Source: Granulosicoccus sp036478565
GTDB lineage: Bacteria > Pseudomonadota > Gammaproteobacteria > Granulosicoccales > Granulosicoccaceae
Assembly: GCA_965224525.1 (NCBI GenBank)
Contig: OZ245050.1
Coordinates: forward strand, 4,092,001-4,156,000
Direction: 5' to 3'
Length of the DNA stretch: 64,000 bases
In this document: positions 26,380 through 35,794 of the stretch, one piece after another
Layout: the number at the start of each line of letters is the position of its first letter
Position numbering within the stretch: the first letter of the stretch is position 1
Notes under the pieces: model-generated
What the model was told of the DNA's origin: nothing
The model's input: the letters and a program-made list of their open reading frames with translations, nothing else
Databases searched by the model: none
Translations under genes and position numbers: made by a program

Positions 26380-28369
26380 AAGAAGATATTCCGGATGCTT
26401 TCGTGTTTTTCTTGCGCTTCTTATGATCCTTGCGTTTGCTTTTGGCTTTCGATGCCTGCCGTGGCTTTTTGGGCTGTGTGTCAGCAGTCTTTGCTTTGGC
26501 AGAACCACCATCACCGTCGATTAGCCTACTTATTCCAAGCTGACGATTGCATACCCACACCCGTTTCAGATCTTTTAGCAAAAACTTTGGCATGCCAGCT
26601 GGCAGGTCGAGCGTACTGTGCTCTTTTTTTATAGTGATGCGGCCAATAAACTCGGCATCCAGCCCGGCTTCATTTGCGATCGCACCCACAATGTTCGATG
26701 CTGTTACTCCATGCTCCTCACCCACCTCAACACGGAAACGCTCCATCTCGATCTGGTTGTCTCCACTACTGCGAGTTCGCTTTTCACGGCTAGCCCGTTG
26801 CTGCCTCTCAGAAGAAAATTCTTGTGGGGTTTGCTTCGTTTCGGTACTCGGCGGCACCGATTTTGCCGATTTTGCCGGTGTAGCTTTACGCGAAGATGCT
26901 TCATTGAGCCGATCGCCTCCGGACTGAGATGCTGTTGCGGATGTTCGCTTCTGACCCGCAACTTGAGCACCAGACCTGTCAGCATCGTCAGCGGTTTTTT
27001 GCCTTTTACGAGCCTTGCGTTCTTTAGCTGGTTTATCTCCCCTGGAACTCAACAATAGTGGTTGATCCCCCATAGACATTTTGGCCAAAGCCGCCGCAAT
27101 ACGTACACCTGGAACGTTATGTTCCATCGAAAATTCTTCTACAACACGCTGCAGGAATGCCAGCTCGCCGGTTGCCAGGGTGTCTGCGATACGTTGTTTG
27201 AAATCGGCAAGCCGACGATTGTTAACCATCTCGATGGTTGGAAGCTCTAGCTTCTCTATTTTTTGTCTGGTGGCCTTTTCAATTGCGCCAAGCAAACGGC
27301 GCTCTCTTGGCGTTACAAACAAAATCGCATCGCCTGAACGGCCAGCTCTGCCTGTTCGACCAATCCTGTGCACATACGCCTCAGTATCGTGCGGAATGTC
27401 GTAGTTAATGACATGACTGATGCGTTCAACATCAAGACCACGTGCGACAACGTCTGTTGCAACCAGAATATCCAATGATCCTTGCTTGAGCTTGTTGACC
27501 GTTTGCTCTCGCTGTTTCTGCGGCATATCGCCATTCATTGCCGCGACGGCAAAACCTCGAGCGGCGAGACGATCAGCCACCTCTACCGTTGCTGTACGGG
27601 TACGGACAAAAACAAGCATGGCATCAAGAGGCTCAGCCTCCAGAATGCGTGTCAACGCATCGAGCTTGTGTAAACCACTAACCATCCAGTACCGTTGCCG
27701 AATAGTTTTGGCTGTGGTCAGTCGGCCTTCGATAGTAATTTCTATCGGCGAATTCAGGTGCCGGGCAGCAATTCGCTTGATGACACTTGGCATGGTGGCG
27801 GAAAACAGCGCCATCTGCCGCTCTGGCGGTATTTGCTCTAGAACCCATTCCACGTCATCGATAAAGCCCATGCGCAACATTTCGTCAGCTTCATCGAGCA
27901 CCAGAGTACTGAGCTTGTTCAATTTCAGCGTGCCACGACGCATATGGTCCATGACACGACCTGGCGTTCCAACAACCACCTGTACTCCGCGGCCGAGTTG
28001 ACGAATTTGCCCGGTATAGTCCTGCCCACCGTAAATCGGCAATACCCGGAAATTCTTCATCTGCACGGCGTAGCGGGAAAATGCTTCAGCAACCTGTATG
28101 GCAAGCTCTCGAGTAGGGGTTAGCACCAGAACCTGCACACCCTTGCTCTGCATATCGAGCCTCGCCAGGATAGGCAAGGCAAATGCGGCAGTCTTGCCGG
28201 TTCCTGTTGGCGCGTGCCCCAGCACATCACGGCCTTCCAGCAACGGCGGGATGGTACGCGATTGTATCGGCGTAGGCGTTTCGTAGCCCACAGCCTGGAG
28301 TGCACGCAGTAACTCCTGCGGCAGTTTCAGGTCAGAGAAGTGCTGACTGGTTTTTGAGGTTTCTTGCAT
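26378..28369 (-). CDS. deaD: DEAD-box ATP-dependent RNA helicase, DeaD/CsdA type
   Basis: The 663-residue product has the complete DEAD core: Q-motif, APTGTGKTAAFALP, PTRELAIQ, VVGTPGRVMDH, VLDEADEML, FSATMP, and later VATDVVARGLDVERI and HRIGRTGRAG. After about residue 430 a low-complexity basic/Ser/Glu linker leads to a DbpA-type RNA-binding domain (ERFRVEVGEEHGVTASNIVGAI...IGRITIKKEHSTLDLP), and the tail is Lys-rich. This matches DeaD/CsdA, which remodels rRNA and mRNA in the cold. Shared family gene symbol; a related paralog is possible. Confidence 0.9.
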   Translation of the reverse strand: MQETSKTSQHFSDLKLPQELLRALQAVGYETPTPIQSRTIPPLLEGRDVLGHAPTGTGKTAAFALPILARLDMQSKGVQVLVLTPTRELAIQVAEAFSRYAVQMKNFRVLPIYGGQDYTGQIRQLGRGVQVVVGTPGRVMDHMRRGTLKLNKLSTLVLDEADEMLRMGFIDDVEWVLEQIPPERQMALFSATMPSVIKRIAARHLNSPIEITIEGRLTTAKTIRQRYWMVSGLHKLDALTRILEAEPLDAMLVFVRTRTATVEVADRLAARGFAVAAMNGDMPQKQREQTVNKLKQGSLDILVATDVVARGLDVERISHVINYDIPHDTEAYVHRIGRTGRAGRSGDAILFVTPRERRLLGAIEKATRQKIEKLELPTIEMVNNRRLADFKQRIADTLATGELAFLQRVVEEFSMEHNVPGVRIAAALAKMSMGDQPLLLSSRGDKPAKERKARKRQKTADDADRSGAQVAGQKRTSATASQSGGDRLNEASSRKATPAKSAKSVPPSTETKQTPQEFSSERQQRASREKRTRSSGDNQIEMERFRVEVGEEHGVTASNIVGAIANEAGLDAEFIGRITIKKEHSTLDLPAGMPKFLLKDLKRVWVCNRQLGISRLIDGDGGSAKAKTADTQPKKPRQASKAKSKRKDHKKRKKNTKASGISS

Positions 28370-28495
28370 CGCAGGAGCTTACCCCAGTAATGCCTGTTTC
28401 AGGTCATTTACCTGTGCAATCTTTGAACTCTCATACAGACATCGCCGGGCAAGTCCGTATTTTTCCATCCAGCCGGTAATCCTGCATCCGACCAA

Positions 28496-29032
28496 TTAGC
28501 CGGCCACCTTGCACTCACCCTTGTCACCAGGCACCTCGCCGGTCAGACGAAGAAAGCTGCCAAACGGCGACATGACCTGCATGGCTTCCATTTTCGGTCC
28601 CTTGAACCTCAGCTTTCGTTTCATCATGGACCCCATGACTCCGCATTTTCCGCTGCCCATGCAAGTCCAGTGCTTGTCTTTTGCGTACATGACGTAATCT
28701 ACCTTGGAGTTCATCTCCTTGCCGTCAGGTACGCCACCGTAGGCGCACATGGCTTTGTCCTCTTCCATGACAATATTCAACTGTATTCTGCTGGCCTCGC
28801 CACACTTGCTACGGTAGATCTGAATCATTTTATAACCGCGGCCCGCATCATTTTTAATCCACGAGTAAGCATCATCGTTGGAATCAACCTTATACAAACC
28901 TTCAGTCAACTCTTTGTTGTCGTTCCAGGCTTCACAGATTTGAGCAGCCCATTCGGAATCCATGAAATCCACGGCCAGGGCCATTGAAGACATCGACAAC
29001 CCAACCGCCAAACCAGCTAATTTTCCCAGCAT
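28496..29032 (-). CDS. Secreted SCP2 sterol-binding-like protein
   Basis: The product has 178 residues from ATG 29032, chosen because AGAGG lies 6 bases upstream. A signal peptide ends at SSMALA. The mature part has EWAAQICEAWNDN, KNDAGRGYKMIQIYRSKCG, AMCAYGG, KVDYVMYAKDKHW, and a C-terminal FKGPKMEAMQVMSPFGSFLRLTG, resembling periplasmic SCP2-like lipid-binding proteins of marine gammaproteobacteria. Several cysteines may form disulfides. Lipid or sterol binding is inferred from the family, not seen directly. Confidence 0.65.
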   Translation of the reverse strand: MLGKLAGLAVGLSMSSMALAVDFMDSEWAAQICEAWNDNKELTEGLYKVDSNDDAYSWIKNDAGRGYKMIQIYRSKCGEASRIQLNIVMEEDKAMCAYGGVPDGKEMNSKVDYVMYAKDKHWTCMGSGKCGVMGSMMKRKLRFKGPKMEAMQVMSPFGSFLRLTGEVPGDKGECKVAG

Positions 29033-29130
29033 TTTCGACCTCTCAGCATTCGCCCCGGACAAAGCAACCTAGCACAGTTGCCAGGCACAGGCACTGAGTT
29101 TATGGCTATTCAGCCACAGTAACGGTCATT

Positions 29131-29976
29131 CTATGCGGCATCACGATATCCACTGCAGTCCTCCAACATGATACATAGTTCCGCAATATCAAGTTCAGAC
29201 AAACCAAGCGAGCGGGTTTCATCGAGCGACTCCAGATCTATCCCAGCTGTGTCTCTAATGTCGGAAAGTCCTTCCAGCACACAGGCCTTGTCCACCAGCC
29301 GCACAATGCTGAGAATCCGATTTGACTCGTCATAGGTTTCATCTGCCTGATGCAAAACGACCTGCTGAAACAGATCCGGTAGCCGCCAGAGCTCAAGCAG
29401 ATCTGCTCCGTGAGTGCAGTAGAGTTGCTGTAATGTCGAGTTGACCATATCGTTGCTCAATACCAGATTTTCAGAAGCCACCAGGTCTTCAATTATTCTG
29501 AGCAACGACAATTTACCGATATCATGCAACAAACCGGCAATATAAGCCTCGTCTGCAAAACGGCTGTAGCCGATGTACGAAGCCAGCCAACGTGATCCAA
29601 GAGACACCGCTGATGCGTGTTGCCATAATTCGACCAGACGCGTCTTGAACAATCCCTTCGATGCGCTGTAGAGTCTTTTCTGGTTAGCCGAGAAAACAAT
29701 GGCTGAAATCTGCTTTATACCCAGCCGAACAGCGGCATCTCTCAAGCTGCTAATCTCCGACACGCCCGAGAAATAACTCGAGTTGGCCATCTTCAACACT
29801 TCTGCTACCAGCACCGTATCCTCTTCAAGGATTGCGCATATACCGTCCGCATCCAGTGCGTTTTTTCTGACCTCTTCATAAATTTTTTGAGCAACACCGT
29901 CGAACACCGGCAGCTCAACTTCATTGGATGCAAGCTTTACCTCGATCAACGACACCAGTGACATGTCGTTATTCAT
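29131..29976 (-). CDS. HDOD-domain signalling protein
   Basis: The product has about 281 residues. The HDOD domain covers roughly residues 15-210, with LPVFDGVAQKIYEEV, DTVLVAEVLKMANSSYFSG, AAVRLGIKQISAIVFS and the modified HD region YIAGLLHDIGKLSLL. HDOD proteins are non-catalytic relatives of HD-GYP domains and act as scaffolds in motility and second-messenger pathways. The start is ambiguous: GTG 29985, ATG 29976 (GGTGA upstream) or ATG 29964. It overlaps the stop of the GspE-like gene, so the two are translationally coupled. Confidence 0.85.
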   Translation of the reverse strand: MNNDMSLVSLIEVKLASNEVELPVFDGVAQKIYEEVRKNALDADGICAILEEDTVLVAEVLKMANSSYFSGVSEISSLRDAAVRLGIKQISAIVFSANQKRLYSASKGLFKTRLVELWQHASAVSLGSRWLASYIGYSRFADEAYIAGLLHDIGKLSLLRIIEDLVASENLVLSNDMVNSTLQQLYCTHGADLLELWRLPDLFQQVVLHQADETYDESNRILSIVRLVDKACVLEGLSDIRDTAGIDLESLDETRSLGLSELDIAELCIMLEDCSGYRDAA

Positions 29977-31933
29977 GATTTTCACCGGTCAATCGATGCA
30001 GTTCAACTGCGCTTAGCGGTTTACTCTGCCGCGACAGAGTTCGCTGAATTTCACTTAACGTCGTCTCGCCCCGCAAAACCCTGGTCAGGCCGCCTTCCAG
30101 CAAAGTCACCATTCCAGCACTATCAATACAGATGCGCCGAATTTGCTCAGGTGTCTTACGCTGAATAATCGCCTCCCTGACTTCATCTGTAAGCATGAGA
30201 GTCTCGAATACCGCAACTTTGCCGCTGTAACCGGTGAAGTGGCAACTTGCGCAACCAGTGCCGGTTTTAAACTCCGCGCCGTTCAGGTCTTCGAGTGAAA
30301 ACCCGAGTAATTGTAGTTCGCTTGCTTCGACATTCACCGGCTCGGCACAGTTAACACAGATGCGTCGCAACAGGCGTTGTGCTACGACACTGACAACGGC
30401 AGAAGAAACCTGGAATGGCTTAACCCCCATACTCATTAAACCGAGCAGCGCTCCAATGCAATCACTCGCCTGAAGGGTTGTGAGAACCCGGGACCCGGTC
30501 AAAGCACTCTGACAAGCTGCTTTCGTCGATGCCAAATCCTTAAGTTCACCAATGACAATAATATCCGGGTCCTGTCGGGCGATCTGCCGCAAGGAATCAT
30601 CGAAAGTTCGGTCAACGTCCAGATCAATTGCGCATTGGGATATACCATCTATCGTAAACTCAACAGGATCTTCGGTCGTGACAATACTTGTCGACTCATC
30701 ATTCAGAAAGTCTATACAGCTATACAACGTTGTTGTTTTACCACAACCATTGGGCCCAGCGATAACGGTCATGCCACTGAGAGCATTCAGAGCATGCTGT
30801 TTGAATAGCTTCAGTGCAGGTGACGCCATACCGATGTTGCCAATAGCGACAACGTGCCTGTTCAGGCTTTGGATACGCAGTACAACGCACTCTCCATGAA
30901 CCGTGACATAGAACGACGCTCGTATATTGTAGTGCTGTCCGGTCTTCGGATTTTCAAATGCAATACGACCATTCTGATGCCGCCTTCGCTCAACTATGTC
31001 GGCGTCGGCCATTACCTTTAATCGCGACACAAGCGACAACATTTCATCTCTTGGGAACTGACAATGCTCACTCAGAACGCCGTCGATCCGGAATCGAACA
31101 CGAACAGTGCAGCTCAAGGGCTCTATATGAATGTCACTTGCAGACTCGGACAGCGCACTGACAAGAATCTCGTTTACGCGAACACTCACAGATCCTCCAT
31201 CTGCGGCACCACTCTTATCCGCAGCAAGCGGCTTACGACAATCCTGTAGTGTGTCCAACGCAGCGTTTATCGTTGAAAGCGAAGCCATCACAGGTTTGAT
31301 ACCCGTCCCAAGCGACCGCGCTGCCTCGGTTCTCGACTGCTGATTCATCGTATCGACAAACGCCACCACTGTCTGATTGCCATCGCGACGAATAGGCAGA
31401 TACGCAAGCGCCTTACAACTCTTCAGCTGAATTGTATCCAGTAAATTGCGATCACAATCCTCAATACCCGGTTCTTCAGAGTTAACACCCAGCTGGCTGG
31501 CCAGAACGCGTGTCAGATCCAGATCACGTAGCATACGGTTGTAAACCATTATTTCACCGATCTTCCGCGTAACCCCGCTCTCTTTCTGGATTTTCAACGC
31601 CTGTTGCAACTGTACCGTGGTGATCAAGCCAAGCTCGACCAGTAATACCCCTACCGGCAGGTCTGGCTGATTTTTACGAATACACTCAAGCAAATTCGAC
31701 TCAGTAATCTGGCCCAGTTTTTCAAGAACCTGGAACAACGTACTCTTGCCGCCCAGTTTTTCCAGGATGCGTTCAGAGCGATCAATGGCTTCTTCAGCCA
31801 CATACCTCTCTCGTACCAACATATCAGCCACAAACCGGCCAACTGCAGACTGTGACGTCAGACCTTCGGCACTGTTCATTACCCCTGTAACGGTCTCAGC
31901 TTCTGCAAACCGGGTGGATGAATTGGACTGCAT
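29969..31933 (-). CDS. GspE/PilB-like secretion ATPase with divergent active site
   Basis: The 654-residue product has two MshEN-like N-terminal segments (about 60-150), then a GspE ATPase: Asp box SDIHIEP (266-272), Walker A AGPNGCGKTT (392-401), Walker B region QDPDIIVIGELKD (454-466), and a tetracysteine zinc site (CVNC and CASC). Two family hallmarks are changed: the usual GEIRD reads GELKD, and the His-box TLHTND reads TLQASD, so the conserved histidine is lost. No other secretin or pilus-motor gene is adjacent. It is coupled to an HDOD gene, so a regulatory or altered motor role is possible. Confidence 0.85.
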   Translation of the reverse strand: MQSNSSTRFAEAETVTGVMNSAEGLTSQSAVGRFVADMLVRERYVAEEAIDRSERILEKLGGKSTLFQVLEKLGQITESNLLECIRKNQPDLPVGVLLVELGLITTVQLQQALKIQKESGVTRKIGEIMVYNRMLRDLDLTRVLASQLGVNSEEPGIEDCDRNLLDTIQLKSCKALAYLPIRRDGNQTVVAFVDTMNQQSRTEAARSLGTGIKPVMASLSTINAALDTLQDCRKPLAADKSGAADGGSVSVRVNEILVSALSESASDIHIEPLSCTVRVRFRIDGVLSEHCQFPRDEMLSLVSRLKVMADADIVERRRHQNGRIAFENPKTGQHYNIRASFYVTVHGECVVLRIQSLNRHVVAIGNIGMASPALKLFKQHALNALSGMTVIAGPNGCGKTTTLYSCIDFLNDESTSIVTTEDPVEFTIDGISQCAIDLDVDRTFDDSLRQIARQDPDIIVIGELKDLASTKAACQSALTGSRVLTTLQASDCIGALLGLMSMGVKPFQVSSAVVSVVAQRLLRRICVNCAEPVNVEASELQLLGFSLEDLNGAEFKTGTGCASCHFTGYSGKVAVFETLMLTDEVREAIIQRKTPEQIRRICIDSAGMVTLLEGGLTRVLRGETTLSEIQRTLSRQSKPLSAVELHRLTGENHE

Positions 31934-32048
31934 GGCGATACCTTATCGTCGGGTTACAGGTGTTGAGTCATCGCCACCCCGGGCAACGACTCAAAGAGAG
32001 TGCATTAAAGTGATTGCGTTATAGGCAGCGAATCACAACGACGTTCTA

Positions 32049-32264
32049 CTACCCGGCACTGGTCTTCTGATCATTGTCCCTACGTGGGTCATTGGCTGCA
32101 TCACCGGTTGTATAGCGTGATTGAATTTCTTCTCTGAGAATAGCAATGTCCCTGGGTGCCTCAAGGCCCAATTTGACCCGGCTACCCTCAATATCCAGAA
32201 CACAAAGAACTATATCGTCGCCAATGAGAATTTTTTCATCGATCCGACGGGTCAATATAAGCAT
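32049..32264 (-). CDS. csrA: Carbon storage regulator CsrA
   Basis: The 71-residue product starts MLILTRRIDEKILIGDDI and continues with VLDIEGSRVKLGLEAPRDIAILREEI, the full CsrA RNA-binding core including the VKLG-EAPR positions. A C-terminal tail of about 20 polar residues is longer than in E. coli. It binds GGA motifs in mRNA leaders and controls motility, biofilm and carbon flow. AAGG stands 10 bases before ATG 32264. It lies 115 bases upstream of the GspE-like gene on the same strand. Confidence 0.95.
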   Translation of the reverse strand: MLILTRRIDEKILIGDDIVLCVLDIEGSRVKLGLEAPRDIAILREEIQSRYTTGDAANDPRRDNDQKTSAG

Positions 32265-32418
32265 GCTGTTTTAACCTTTTAAAAGAAGCCGCGCCTCCAT
32301 TGACTATGTTGACGGCCTGATCCCGACACTCTGAAAAGAAACAGGTGTTACATCAGGTTAAGCGTAGGTTAACTGGCCACGGCATGGCTGCTATGGTCAT
32401 CCGTTGCCAGAGTTCTGA

Positions 32419-32685
32419 CTACTCGACCAGCAAAATCAGAAAGCTGCGAAGATGGAACTGCTCAATGGACAGGTGCTGATATTGCGGTAGCGTACTGGCA
32501 TGTGACGGTCCAGTCCCGGACTGGAATACTTCGCCACTCTCCAGACACATCCCGGGATGCCTGAGTCGCAGTTCACAACCCGTGCATCGACAACCCTTTT
32601 CTGCGCGATACCGTGCGAGACTGGTACGACAATGATGACGCAACTCATTCTTGAAGTGCCCTGGAGAAACGATTCCCTTTTTCAT
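32419..32685 (-). CDS. Small hypothetical protein, doubtful
   Basis: This 88-codon frame starts MKKGIVSPGHFKNELRHH and contains CRCTGC and one further cysteine (GMCLES). I do not recognise a family. The ribosome-binding site is weak, but the frame covers most of the gap between csrA and the next gene, and the leader ATGAAAAAG is start-like. It may be spurious. Confidence 0.25.
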   Translation of the reverse strand: MKKGIVSPGHFKNELRHHCRTSLARYRAEKGCRCTGCELRLRHPGMCLESGEVFQSGTGPSHASTLPQYQHLSIEQFHLRSFLILLVE

Positions 32686-32846
32686 GTCTCATAAAAAACC
32701 AGATTGCAGGTGCAAATCGAGCCTGAATCAACTTCACAGGCAACCCTGGCGCTAGAATACCCAACAACCTGCACTCACCAAACCGGCCAAATCTGCTAAC
32801 CCATGTCACTGACAACCTGTTTCTCTGCTCGCTCGAGGCCGATTGA

Positions 32847-33920
32847 ATGAAGGACAAGTTTCTCTACCTCGAATCTTTGCGTGGCATAGCTGCCCTGTTT
32901 GTGGTCATGCATCACTCATCGCCTATCTCCTATTCGTCCATTCTGGGGAATAATCCGTTTTTCGTAAATGGGGATTTTCTGGTTGATTTCTTTTTCGTGC
33001 TAAGCGGCTTTGTTATTGCCTTTAGTTACTCTGACCGCATCACCGATGGCGCTTCAATCAGCCGTTTTACAAAAAAGCGCTTCTTTCGTCTTTACCCATT
33101 GCACTTCCTGACGTTGCTGCTATTCGTGTTGATCGCATTCATTCAACACACCGCCTCGTCCAGGTATGGCGTTGGCGACCCGGCCAGCAGCTCACCAGAC
33201 AACCTGAAATCGTTTTTCAGCAATCTTTTCCTGATTCACTCGGTAACCGAAGACGAGCTGACCTTCAACGGGCCAAGCTGGTCCATATCAGTTGAATTCA
33301 TCATGTACGCCTACTTTGGCCTGGTTACACTGTTTTGTAGTCGCCGAACCGTCATTGTTATCTGTATCGCCACCATTCTGCTCTCGACGATCCCTTTACT
33401 TGTCCACTCGGAAAGAACCGGGGTCATGCAAACGGCAATGTACAGAGGTAGCTATGCATTTCCGCTTGGCATGTTGCTTTATTATTTCTACAACTGGAGG
33501 AAAATCGCTGTTGCCAACTGGCTGGTCTACTACTGTCTTGCGCTGGCCCTGGTATCCATCTGGTTTGGCAAGGTAATACAGCCGGTCATTCCGCCACTGG
33601 TTTTTGGCTTATTGATCCTGAGCCTTCTGTATTCAAATGAAAACCGATTGAAAACCTGGCTCGTACGCCCGACGCTTGTTTATCTGGGTACCATCAGCTA
33701 CGGCATCTATATGATTCACGTAGCCGTCTGGTGGTTCATGAACCAGGGCATTCGCTTTGGTCTGGGGACCGGAACACGCCTTGATACCCGCTCGGGTCAG
33801 ACTATTCTCGACCTTGGCCCGGTTGAAGGGTTTTTCTGGGTGGTGGTCGGACTGACTATTACCGTGGCTGCGGCCAGCTTCAGCTACCGATACATTGAGC
33901 GACCCTTCATGCGTCGCTGA
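32847..33920 (+). CDS. Acyltransferase-3 family membrane protein
   Basis: The 357-residue product starts FLYLESLRGIAALFVVMHHSSP, the acyltransferase-3 motif with the catalytic-site histidine, and includes FFVLSGFVIAFSY and RFTKKRFFRLYPLHFLTLL. About ten membrane helices are visible, and it ends FSYRYIERPFMRR. Unlike the 24345 gene it has no SGNH domain, and its base composition resembles the surroundings. It probably acylates a surface glycan or lipid; the substrate is unknown. It converges with the SDR gene, only 2 bases away. Confidence 0.88.
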   Translation: MKDKFLYLESLRGIAALFVVMHHSSPISYSSILGNNPFFVNGDFLVDFFFVLSGFVIAFSYSDRITDGASISRFTKKRFFRLYPLHFLTLLLFVLIAFIQHTASSRYGVGDPASSSPDNLKSFFSNLFLIHSVTEDELTFNGPSWSISVEFIMYAYFGLVTLFCSRRTVIVICIATILLSTIPLLVHSERTGVMQTAMYRGSYAFPLGMLLYYFYNWRKIAVANWLVYYCLALALVSIWFGKVIQPVIPPLVFGLLILSLLYSNENRLKTWLVRPTLVYLGTISYGIYMIHVAVWWFMNQGIRFGLGTGTRLDTRSGQTILDLGPVEGFFWVVVGLTITVAAASFSYRYIERPFMRR

Positions 33921-33922
33921 AC

Positions 33923-34921
33923 CTATAACGACAAGCGCTTAGACAGGCTTTCCGGAATGCTCTTGATAATCAGCAAAATATAACGCCAGTACCAGGGAGT
34001 ATAAATACTGTTTTTGCGTCGGCTTTCTGCATCAACAATGCTGAGTGCAACCGCCTCCGGCGTTGACCAAAGAAAAGCCGGTGTTTTTGGCATATGGGCT
34101 GTCATCGGCGTATCGATGCGGCCAGGCTTGACAGTTAACAGCGTAATCGCGGTTCCATGCAGGCGATTTCTCAGCCCCTGGCAAAATACTGTCAACGCAC
34201 CCTTAGCGCTGCCATAGACGTAGTTCGACTTCCTGCCGACATCACCCGCTGCTGACGACAGCACGACGATACTGGTACGCGACTGAACAGTGATCCGTAC
34301 ACCAACAATACGATGCAACAGAGAGGCGACACTGAGAAAATTGTTGTTAAACGCAGATACTGTTTGCTGCCAATCAGTTTCTGACACGACCTGATTTGGC
34401 AAGTCACCATAGAAAAACCAGAAAGCATTTGCTTGTCCGATGATGTCTACCAATGCTGCGTGTCCGTCAACGTCTGCGAGATCAGCACTCAAGGTACTAA
34501 CAGGCTCTGTTGTCACCGTATTGAGCTTGTCAGCAATCGCTTGCAGTTTGTCGGCATCGCGGGCAATCAAAATGAGTTGGTCGCCACGCTGAGCCAGGAG
34601 ACGAGCTACAGCCTGTCCTATTGCAGATGTGGCTCCGAAAATAACAGCCGTATTTGTTGTCTCACCCGCAGCTGCGAACTGACTCAAGCGATGGCGGATA
34701 TTTGCCGCAGTGCAATCAAGCTCCTTGAAGTAGGTGCTATCGGCCAAATTCGAATCGAATTGTATTGGTTGAATATCCGCCAATACACCAACTTTACCGG
34801 CTTCTGAAGACGACAGCGGGCGAAGTTGAGGCCCTGTTGATTGCTGATTTGGCACCGGTCGAAAACCCTCTCCGTCGAAAACAATTAACTGCGGAGCCGG
34901 TACATCATCACCATTTTTCAC
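33923..34921 (-). CDS. Short-chain dehydrogenase with N-terminal extension
   Basis: The product has 332 residues from a GTG start. The SDR core begins at about residue 90: AVIFGATSAIGQAVARLLAQ (NADP loop), LSADLAD, then VLSSAAGDVGRKSNYVYGSAKGAL with the catalytic S-Y-K, and VKPGRIDTPMTAHMPK. The C-terminal YTPWYWRYILLIIKSIPESLSKRLSL closely resembles DprE2-like keto-reductases. The first 90 residues are not SDR and match nothing I know. No DprE1-like oxidase is adjacent. The start is uncertain because no good ribosome-binding site precedes it. Confidence 0.75.
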   Translation of the reverse strand: MKNGDDVPAPQLIVFDGEGFRPVPNQQSTGPQLRPLSSSEAGKVGVLADIQPIQFDSNLADSTYFKELDCTAANIRHRLSQFAAAGETTNTAVIFGATSAIGQAVARLLAQRGDQLILIARDADKLQAIADKLNTVTTEPVSTLSADLADVDGHAALVDIIGQANAFWFFYGDLPNQVVSETDWQQTVSAFNNNFLSVASLLHRIVGVRITVQSRTSIVVLSSAAGDVGRKSNYVYGSAKGALTVFCQGLRNRLHGTAITLLTVKPGRIDTPMTAHMPKTPAFLWSTPEAVALSIVDAESRRKNSIYTPWYWRYILLIIKSIPESLSKRLSL

Positions 34922-35230
34922 TCAAAGAGCTGAAAAATACACCGGACATCGCCTGATAGCACTTGCAGTGCCATCGTCTGAACCAGTGACATTATAGCGA
35001 AAGCCAACAGCAAACAGGACCAGACAGACATTTATCCGGAGCCAGATGTGAACAGATCCGCAATTTACTCGAATACTCTTGGTCACCCGTGTTGCAGCCC
35101 AGGAACAAGGCCACGCCTCACGACCAAAATTAACGCAATGATTTCCCTGAATATTTCTGAGTGTACAGACTTACAAATCACTTAATGATCAACAGCGCTT
35201 CACATTTTTCGATGTTTTACATACCGTCTC

Positions 35231-35272
35231 ATAAAAAACATTAGGAGGCCGCTTTTCAAACGGCCGACCTCC
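35231..35272 (-). terminator. Likely terminator after the HNH gene
   Basis: Read on the minus strand, GGAGGTCGGCCG and CGGCCTCC pair with a small bulge around a 9-base loop and are followed by TAATG and six T. It lies about 35 bases after the HNH stop. The rest of the 34922-35308 gap shows no gene. Confidence 0.6.
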
Positions 35273-35308
35273 GCTAGACTGAGCAGTGAGTACAGTTCGA
35301 ATTATCGG

Positions 35309-35677
35309 CTAGTCATCATTTCTCTTGCCCAGCATGTCCTGGAGGTCCGCAAACGGATTATGCGTTGCTTCAGGCGTACCACTGTTTCCACTACTGGTAG
35401 CTTCCTCCACCAGGCGCTGGTGTTCGTTGTCATGACAGAAGACACAAAGTAACTCCCAGTTACTACCATCTTGCGGGTTGTTGTCGTGATCATGGTCTCG
35501 GTGATGTACCGTAAGCTCACGCAAATTGGATTGGTTGAACTCACGCATGCATCGGCCACACACCCACGGATACAGCTTTAGTGCTCGCTGGCGATAGCCG
35601 CTCTCTCGCGACTCGTATGAGGCACGTGCGTCAGCAACTATCTGGTCGAGCTTTCGGCTTTTGTCATCTGATTGCAT
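35309..35677 (-). CDS. yajD: HNH nuclease, YajD type
   Basis: The 122-residue product matches the YajD family of small HNH proteins: YPWVCGRCMREF (first zinc cysteine pair), LTVHHRDHDHDNNPQDGSNWELLC (HNH core), then VFCHDNEHQR (second pair and last H). An N-terminal helix precedes and a C-terminal tail with FADLQDMLGKR follows. It is presumably a metal-dependent nuclease; the cellular role is unknown. It stands alone and not next to any restriction gene. Confidence 0.88.
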   Translation of the reverse strand: MQSDDKSRKLDQIVADARASYESRESGYRQRALKLYPWVCGRCMREFNQSNLRELTVHHRDHDHDNNPQDGSNWELLCVFCHDNEHQRLVEEATSSGNSGTPEATHNPFADLQDMLGKRNDD

Positions 35678-35794
35678 GCCAGCACTTTAAACTTTGCGTG
35701 TTTTCGACTGGCCCATTGAATCACTCGAATCAATACGAATCAAACACTTTAGTTCATCGATCCGAAAACTGCTGCTGAGCGCTTGAACGGCGCT

